Positions 58,001 through 64,000 of a stretch of 64,000 nucleotides of DNA are shown here, one piece after another. The position numbers and the translations under genes were made by a program. The notes below the pieces were generated by a model that had not been told where the DNA came from, searched no databases, and was given only the letters and a program-made list of their open reading frames with translations. Location of the stretch: contig NMRA01000585.1 of assembly GCA_002633005.1 (NCBI GenBank), forward strand, positions 198,802 through 262,801, written 5' to 3'. Source of the DNA: Phoronis australis. Lineage: Eukaryota; Phoronida; Phoronidae. Position 1 is the first letter of the stretch. The number at the start of each line of letters is the position of its first letter.

Positions 58001-60853
58001 TCTCATCTACATCCTTTTCAAACTCTCGCTGACACCTACTCAGTAGCAGCTTGCGGAAACCAATAATTTCATTTGGTTTGTCTTTTGACGGCACTTTTAC
58101 CTTGAAGCACAATATGGAAAGCCTACTCAACAATCACACTTTATTGTGAAGAAACTAACAGAACAAGGAAAGCAGGTAGCCTGATGTAAACAGCCTAGGC
58201 AATAGTCACTTACATAGGGTCCCGTATTTGAGAACCAGTATGATGCTTGTTATGCACAAGCCAATATTCTCTTTAGAAAATTTCACGTGCTCTTTTGCAG
58301 TTAAAACGAAACTTTTCAACTCCTTTTACTTCCCCATTTACACTGCCCCCTTGTGGTGGAACTTTAAAGTCATCAACCTTCAACAAGCTTAATACGTCTT
58401 ATCACAATACATTTAAGCATTTCTCGAGTTACTCCAAATTTGGGGAACTACAAGAATCTATACTCTACATAATTTTCAGTGTTGTAAGGCTACCCGGCGT
58501 AACCTTAATCCCAGTTTTATGACTCGCTTGTGTCAATCTTTAATCCTATAATCTTTGCCATCAACCAGTCTACCTTATATTTTCACTCACTCATTCATCT
58601 GTTGTGGATGCATTCACTTTTTACTGTTTATATGTAGTTCTGTTATTATAATCTTTTTTTGGTGTAATTTTATCTTTCTTTCATTAGATTATTCTGTATT
58701 GTTTTGTATGTGGACAACAGTAAAGTTCGCAGTATAAATATTCATTCATTCATTCACTCAGTGAAGAAAACGGGTTCTCAAAATGCGCAATCACTGTAAG
58801 TGACCGTTACCGAGCTTAATTATTTCTGTAAATATAGTGCAGATGTTGTGATATGAAATCTGACAATTGCTACAAATATGGTCGACTTTTACTGATACAT
58901 TAAATTCTTAGATCTGTTTCAGTAGTTTCTGTTGACTACTCCCAGTCTTTTCTGTGCAACAAATACAAAATGTATTGATGAAGCACAAGACAATTTTCAG
59001 AAAAAAAAAAACAAAAAAAGGGCGCAGGTGGCCTGATGTCATTTGTGGAGCATCAGACGTACGCAGGCCTCATGGTTGGGCCCATTGCACCAAACACCTG
59101 AGCTAAAAACACGAAAGCCCCGTTGTGGTTCTTAGTGAAGGAAGTGTTCAAGTCTGCCTGTCCCCTTTAAGAAACAGACAGACTTTTCCACTTATCGTCA
59201 TGCATTATATAGACAAAAACAGGCACCAGTATGTTATATTCATATTTGCACCATTTGTCTTGAATTTCCTTACCTCAAGATAGTACTAACTTCTAGGCTT
59301 GGAAACAACTGATAGATTGTTAAGGCCATGCCTGGTGATAAAATGACACACTGGCTCAAGCTAGCTCAAAGAACCTAGTCTCAATTAACTGTCAATTCAT
59401 TTCAAGACCAAACACCACTTCTCTTCTGAATATGAGGAACAATTCGAGACCAATAGAAGGGTAAATAGTCTGAATCAAGTTTTTTTGACTGAAAAGGCAG
59501 TGCACATTTATAGACCTTGCAAGGTCTTCACAGGTATTTAAATACACCAAATCATACACTACTCACATGCTCTTACTTTTGGTTATCTTACGCATTCAAC
59601 AGTTAATAATTTGTGGAGACATAATAAGCACAAAGTCAACCTTCACTCACCTGCATAAGATATTTGCATAAGTTTGCATAAGCTACACTGTAAAGCGGTT
59701 CTTTAATGGCCTTTTCAAACACAAGATCTACAGTGCCTAAGAGTCTCTCTTCTGTGTCGATGGTCTGGTCAAGAAGTTGGGTGACAAGAGATGAGAATTT
59801 CGTTGGCGTGAGTTTGTTTAGAATACTTCGCACTTTCCTGAACAAATCCTGTAAAATGCAGGACATGGCTTTTAAATTTTAAACAACTGCACAACAATCC
59901 GATATGCCAGTACATATAGCACTATGGCATCAAACTGTAAACAAACAAAAAATTATTTAGCACTATTATCAGCCCGTGATAGGTTCAAAGAACGAGGACC
60001 TTGTGGTTGCACACTTACAATTTACAGCTTTTCACTCAGAATATAATCTACATTCATCTGTGTGTTTAATCATTACAACCTCCTGATCAGTTAAACCTCA
60101 GACAACAGTGGTGTCCATCACAAGGATAAAAATCAGTTTATAAATATATATAAATCTCAAACTGGCATAGAAATGTATATCACAAACATTTCTAAGCCTG
60201 GTCAGCACATTGTTGAACATTCTCGTGGTCTCAATTTGTACAGCCCCATGAATCATGTCACTTACCTACCACGGTTCAAAGAGTTACTAAAACCCAATGG
60301 AACTACACTTTCATCAAGGGGTGCCACAGAGATATATGGCACGCCACTGTTGACCACAGAACACAAACCTAATGCATAGGTGTCTAATTTTTTATTGTAT
60401 TTCTTCAGGCAAACTAAGATCCTAACCAAACTACTTTTCACAAGCGAACATCAATTTCAGAAGTTAAACAGTTTTGAAAAATCACCAAGTAGTTGTAGTC
60501 CACACTCCACAATATTTCGATTAATACCTGGTAATCTTTGCCCGTTTATAAGTGCTGTCCTTCAAGTCATCACTAATGTCAAGAGCGTCAATGATAAACA
60601 GTCTTTTGATGACAGCTGTTCCTACTGTGAAATATGGGACAAGTTTCAAATGGCTGAAAGGGAGAACACCTCACAAAATATAATGAAATACCTCAGTTTT
60701 AATGACCTCTGAGTCTTCTTGCACATTCATCATGGCACTTCTAATTCTCCAGGGGTTCTCAGCATGGTGAAGTTGCACATTGTCCATGGGCAGAGTGATC
60801 GCCTTTGGGCCCCAGTCCCGCTCTTCAGATCGCCTGTCACCTCCCATACTTTT
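45908..60853 (-). CDS. EIF4G: eIF4G MIF4G-domain region, 7 exons
   Basis: eIF4G is the scaffold of the cap-binding complex eIF4F. Its MIF4G (HEAT) domain binds eIF4A, eIF3 and RNA. Exons 60853-60692, 59848-59651, 58100-57990, 57158-57079, 56277-56121, 46335-46231 and 46039-45908 total 945 nt (315 codons) with compatible phases throughout. Family blocks in order: [144 protein letters not shown]. The domain appears intact. The 5' exons (PABP and eIF4E sites) are not found up to 61640, where a gypsy element begins, and the 3' MA3/W2 exons are not found below 45908. Intron 5 is 9.8 kb because of transposons. Confidence 0.9.
46231..46335 (-). CDS. EIF4G: eIF4G exon: MIF4[10 protein letters not shown] block
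   Basis: 35 codons, phase 0-0. [20 protein letters not shown] then [15 protein letters not shown], as in human 'PRMDQYFNQMEKI...RIRFMLQDVLDLR'. Acceptor TTTTTGCTTGCAG. Lies 9.8 kb beyond the previous exon. Confidence 0.9.
47600..49935 (+). ncRNA. Possible spliced non-coding transcript in eIF4G intron
   Basis: A candidate first exon ends ATACAAAG|GTAAGGT near 47757. A candidate second exon starts after TATTTGTTCCAG near 49200 and ends near AATAAA at 49911-49916. No open frame of note. It rests only on splice-like and polyadenylation-like signals. Confidence 0.2.
50003..51000 (-). CDS. Possible small secreted protein (unrecognised), frame disrupted
   Basis: Minus-strand ATG at 51000-50998 opens [16 protein letters not shown], which looks like a signal peptide, but that frame soon ends. 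A +1 frame from about 50950 carries [33 protein letters not shown] and [10 protein letters not shown], ending at TTG|GTAAGT (50769). A possible terminal exon (50127-50003) after TTCTGTTACAG reads [20 protein letters not shown] and stops at KFST. Phases of the two exons do not join directly, so a middle exon is missing. The cysteines suggest an extracellular product. I do not recognise the family; it may be a pseudogene or hold a one-base sequence error in the leader. Confidence 0.35.
51575..55586. mobile_element. 4.0-kb TIR element, TA target, GGGCGGTTAA subterminal arrays
   Basis: The element is 51577-55584. Left end CCGTAAACGTTCGGGTTAAC; reverse complement of right end CTGTAAACGTTCAGGTTAAC. 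TA flanks both sides and the uninterrupted family C copy supplies the empty site. Near both ends GGGCGGTTAA-like words recur (about 51600, 51639, 51656, 51691, 51729 and 55396, 55431, 55449, 55485, 55505, 55541), all in the same strand orientation. Inside are a THAP-like fragment and a nested repeat with an N at 52475. Same CCGTA ends and TA target as the 1.63-kb element, so probably the same superfamily. Confidence 0.75.
52205..52320 (+). pseudogene. THAP-like fragment within the 4-kb element
   Basis: One plus-strand frame reads [20 protein letters not shown] followed by [10 protein letters not shown]. This resembles the central part of a THAP domain, in which a short 'F-P-K-D' stretch is followed by 'KRWxxAIRRDE'. 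The upstream cysteine pair and the downstream C-x2-H are not preserved in this frame. A suggestive relic only. Confidence 0.3.
55625..56115. other. eIF4G intron, nothing recognised
   Basis: AT-rich intron sequence between the 4-kb element and the [11 protein letters not shown] exon. Confidence 0.5.
56121..56277 (-). CDS. EIF4G: eIF4G exon: MIF4[12 protein letters not shown] block
   Basis: Starts with one base of a split Arg codon, then [20 protein letters not shown] and [20 protein letters not shown]. Donor GCAAAG|GTCAGT. The most conserved exon of the gene. Confidence 0.92.
57079..57158 (-). CDS. EIF4G: eIF4G exon: MIF4G, RRSL block
   Basis: 80 nt, phase 0 in and 2 out, acceptor TTTCACCCTAG, donor ATTAG|GTAAAT. 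Ends KRRSLAHI plus two bases of the Arg codon completed in the next exon. Confidence 0.88.
57990..58100 (-). CDS. EIF4G: eIF4G exon: MIF4G, FRKLLL block
   Basis: 37 codons, phase 0-0. [20 protein letters not shown] then [10 protein letters not shown] correspond to human '[30 protein letters not shown]'. Donor CCAAAG|GTTAGTG. Confidence 0.9.
58555..58765 (+). repeat. Possible LINE 3' tail with ATTC tetranucleotide repeat
   Basis: A T-rich stretch ending in ATTCATTCATTCATTCACTC resembles the 3' UTR and short tandem tail of CR1/L2-type retrotransposons. No coding remnant is attached. Lies in an eIF4G intron. Confidence 0.3.
59651..59848 (-). CDS. EIF4G: eIF4G exon: start of MIF4G
   Basis: 66 codons, phase 0-0, acceptor TTTTACAG, donor [27 protein letters not shown] and [19 protein letters not shown] are near-identical to vertebrate eIF4G1/3. 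Confidence 0.92.
60692..60853 (-). CDS. EIF4G: eIF4G exon before MIF4G
   Basis: 54 codons, phase 0-0, including [20 protein letters not shown] and [10 protein letters not shown], the 'LxEDVKLHKAENAWKP' block of the family. Acceptor GCTGCCAG is preceded by a pyrimidine tract. The in-frame ATG at 60847 has a strong context (AGTATGG), so a short form could start here. Confidence 0.8.
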
Positions 60854-60859
60854 CTGGCA

Positions 60860-61370
60860 GCGATGGCTTTCAAATCACAGAACAGAGAAACGACAGTTCA
60901 CTGATAGTGGACTCAAAGAGACCGTACACTACAAATACTCGATAAATAGTCTATTCTGACACTACCCAAAACATCAACTCCAACCCCAAAATTCAGGGTG
61001 GGTTTGATGACCATGCCTAGGTGACACTGGACGACAGGATCAATACAAGACTTCTGTCTGGCACTCTCAGGCTCAGATTGTAGGCTAATTGAGGGCTGAT
61101 TACAGGTGCCTTTGGCTAGTGCCGTGGCTGTGCCTGTGTCAAGAGTCAGACAACACGACTAGTATTGTTCTCAGTAAATTGAACTCAACAGTTTCACACT
61201 GCGCCCGTGGACTTCACACTCTACCAGGGCCATGGGGGCTTACAGGCCTTAGCATTACGTAAATTCTATTTTAGAGTCGTTTTCAAGACGAATAAACACA
61301 AGTTTGTGCTTCGGTAATGTCTTACACTTCCGCCATGTTTATTGTTAGCTAGCGTCATCTATTAGTCGAA
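60860..61370. other. Upstream eIF4G intron, nothing recognised
   Basis: No further eIF4G exon could be recognised between the [11 protein letters not shown] exon and the gypsy LTR. Confidence 0.45.
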
Positions 61371-61379
61371 ATGCAAACT

Positions 61380-61603
61380 AACTGATAGGGACTGGCATGA
61401 AACTCAAAAAATGAGGACGCGCAGCTAAATGGTTGTGATAACCGAATGTATCAACTAAAACGATCACATTTACGATATATGTATTTATTAGCACAACTAT
61501 GAGTATACATGTGTTCTGGCCAACAGCCAGACCCGAACTGGACCACGAGGTCTCTAACAACTTGACTAGACCGTCGAAGACACGCCCACTACATACTAAG
61601 ACA
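61380..61603 (-). repeat. Candidate 3' LTR of the gypsy element
   Basis: On the minus strand a purine tract AAGAAAAGGGGAGTTGAGG (polypurine-tract-like) is followed by TGTCTTAGTATGTAGTGGGC. An AATAAA lies within (TGCTAATAAATACATA, about 61490-61480). The outer end is set approximately, near 61380. Confidence 0.45.
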
Positions 61604-64000
61604 GTTACCTCAACTCCCCTTTTCTTATGCTTGAACTACCTACAAATCCAATCTACTCGGGGGTTTTAATACACGCCCCGAACGACGCAATCCCCCGCCG
61701 GAAACATCAGTTCCGCTAACAGTGTCCGTTTGGCCAGGTATATGAGCCGACTCAGCCCCGAACGCGTCCCTGCAAACCTCCGGCTCAGCCTCAGCCACAA
61801 CACAGTCATTCACTATGGGTAACAAATGATCAATGTGGCGACGCACCACACATTGGTCATCTGACTGCAACTGGTAAGAGACTGGACCAGACCGATTCAC
61901 AACAGTAGCCTCTAACCAGTCATCACCACTGGCGAAATTTTTCGCCAACACTCGATCACCCGGCACGTTGAAAACACGATCACGCGATTCTTGGTCATGT
62001 GACAGTTTCTGCGGAAACTGTTTACTCGCGACCTGCCTGGTCTCATGGGCCAAACGTGAACGCATTTTCCGACGATGCAATATCTCGTAAGGCGGTTCAC
62101 CAGTGGTACTATGCGCGGAGTCAACCGGTACTACATCAACATTTTGTTTAGTCTAGTGTTCAAAGTTCCGCCTTGATCTTCTTCAACCCGTCTTTCATAA
62201 TCTGGACACTAGAGCTCGCTCGCATAGACCATTAGACGCCGGATGGTGGTGCGACTAATATCTGTTTCACCATATTACTTCCAGAAAATCTGCAAACTCC
62301 ACACTAGTAAAGCATGATCCATTGTCACTCACTATCATACGGGGTACACCGTGATCACCAAATGACCGCCGGTCGCGGCCGACGACGATGAATGGTTGAC
62401 GTGCACGTCAATCCATTTTGATTTCGCATCAATGACCACTAATAACATATTTCCCTCTATCGGGCCAGCGTAATCGACGTGTAAGCGTTACCAGGGTTCA
62501 CCAGGTTCTGTCCACGAGTGCAAAGGAGCTTCTGGCGGCGATTTACGACACTGGCAGCACTCGGAACAACCGCGCACCAATGACACTTTCTATCTCCTTG
62601 TCTAGATTAGGCCACCAAACATGGGATCTTGCCAGGGCTTTCATTCGTGAAATGCCCAAATGAGCTTCATGCAGCTCATTCAAAACACGAGAGCGGAGCG
62701 ATGGGGGTATCACCACGTACACGACATCCCCACAACAAACAACTATCTTACTCAATTCATTGCAACGGTAGCTCGGTACGGACGGAATTTGTCATCGCAT
62801 GCGTTGTCTGGCCACCCAAATTTTACAAAATGTAACACTTTCGACAACGTTGGATCCCTTGCAGTTAAGCGTTTCACTTCGTGTACATTGCTCCGACGTA
62901 TTTTCCAGTTGACCCTTCAACCAATTTACGTGGCCTGGGATTTTAGAATTCTTTGGAACGTCGCTGGCGGGCACTGAAACGACTGAGGCCGTCAGCATTT
63001 GCTAATTTCTCACCCGGTTTATATTTGATGGTATACTTGTACGCCGCGGCTGACAAAATCAGAGACCAGCCCTTTACCTGTCAGATGCCATCTGTGGTAT
63101 AGCTTTATCCGGGCTAAAAATGGTTAGCAATGGTTTGTGGTCCGACTCGATTGAAAATTCCTGTCCATACAGGAACTGATTGAAATGTTTGAGTCCAAAT
63201 ACTATCGCAGACCCTTCTTTATCTAACTGACTGTAGTTCTTCTCGGCTGTCGTTAACTGAAGTTCGCGACACCATCGCTGAACGTGTGCGAAATAACAGC
63301 ACCAAGGCCATACGGCGACTGGGCATCGCATGCCAACACTATAGGTTTGGACTGATCAAAATGAGTCAACACAGTCTCTGACGACAACATAACTTTAGAC
63401 TCGCGGAAAGCACGATCTTCGTCCTGTGACCAAGTCCACGCTACGTTTTTAGGCCTACGTAGTAGCCTATACAACGGTGCCAATGGGGTGGATGCCTTCC
63501 GTATGTATTTACCATGATAGTAGTTCACCATATCCAGGTACGTTCGGAGCTCAGTAACGCTTCTCGGTACGGGGGCGTCACGAATCGCACGAATTTTCTC
63601 ATCCGTCGGATGTAGTCCATCCCTATCTATTCTGTGCCCCAAGTATACAATTTCATCTTGCAAGAAATATCCTTGTTTAAACGCAAACCAGCGTCTGATA
63701 GTTTAGGCAGCACAGTTCTTAAATTTTCAAAGTGTTCCTGCCTGTTTTTGCCCGTGACCACAATGTCATCCAAATATACCACTACTCCAGGTATACCTTG
63801 CAACAATGTATCAATGGCGCGCCCGGCTGCCAAATACTCGGGCTCGAGTGTATTCCAAAAGCAAGACGGTTGTATTGATACAACCCCCGGTGGGTATTAT
63901 AGTCAAATGTTCCTTTGACGGCTCGTCCACCGACATTTGCAAATATGCATTACTCATGTCCAATTTTGAAAATTGAACGCCTTGTCCAAGCTTCGCCTGA
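61380..64000 (-). mobile_element. Ty3/gypsy LTR retrotransposon, 3' part, decayed
   Basis: Minus-strand domain order is reverse transcriptase (GVVVYLDDIVVTGKNRQEHF near 63790, with the YLDD catalytic motif), RNase H (IVLACDAQSPYGLGAVIS and SIESDHKPLL), integrase zinc finger (HLGISRMKALARSHVWWPNL near 62660), integrase core (HVDYAGPIEGNMLLVVIDAK near 62470, with a catalytic Asp), and integrase C-terminus (61640-62124). Frameshifts interrupt pol, for example near 63650 and 63260, so it is inactive. The 5' end lies beyond 64000. Confidence 0.9.

Noticed and set aside
59001-59200. Poly-A followed by GGGCGCAGGTGGCCTGATG, considered as a tRNA-derived SINE
   Set aside because: The A-box-like text is weak and no convincing B box follows; a second copy would be needed.
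32063-60853. Idea that all eIF4G-like exons form a single conventional eIF4G gene
   Set aside because: Their order on the strand is incompatible with the protein order, and the eIF4E-binding set ends in its own in-phase stop; kept only as a misassembly alternative.

Overview
The window is animal genomic DNA: genes are split by GT-AG introns, exon phases chain together over kilobases, and transposon relics of many classes fill the rest. Gene families and element types suggest an invertebrate deuterostome (hemichordate- or lancelet-like), but that is inference and no species can be named. Single N bases (8876, 16909, 17726, 52475) and a 5-N gap (42492-42496) mark assembly joins.

Layout. 1-7067 (+): the 3' half of a PICALM/AP180 clathrin-assembly gene, 13 exons from 1131 to a stop at 7065, with the ANTH domain lying off the left edge. 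Nine consecutive exons are all symmetric (phase 1-1), and a 42-bp minisatellite abuts the last splice acceptor. 7068-32060: 3' UTR, then a gene-poor tract of tandem arrays, a 'CCCCTAGTGGCAA' repeat family, a 3.05-kb inverted-repeat transposon containing an LTR-like block with a heat-shock-element cluster, and THAP and hAT transposase relics. 32063-39149 (-): a six-exon gene whose phases fit throughout (539 codons). It joins a TRIM-type N-terminus (RING, B-box, coiled coil) to the N-terminal part of eIF4G, including the eIF4E-binding motif YDREFLL, and stops before any MIF4G domain. 40340-42260 (+): decayed non-LTR retrotransposon. 45908-60853 (-): seven exons encoding the MIF4G core of an eIF4G protein, with one intron expanded to 9.8 kb by nested transposons. 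61380-64000 (-): 3' part of a decayed Ty3/gypsy element.

How the genes relate. The most interesting object is the TRIM/eIF4G chimera. It carries the eIF4E-docking module of eIF4G but not the eIF4A/eIF3-binding MIF4G domain, and sits about 7 kb downstream, on the same strand, of an eIF4G gene showing the MIF4G domain. A likely origin is local duplication of eIF4G 5' exons captured by a TRIM exon. A plausible role is a RING protein that binds eIF4E (translational repression or ubiquitin targeting of cap complexes). The fusion is read directly from sequence; its function is inference. The PICALM gene is unrelated to these two.
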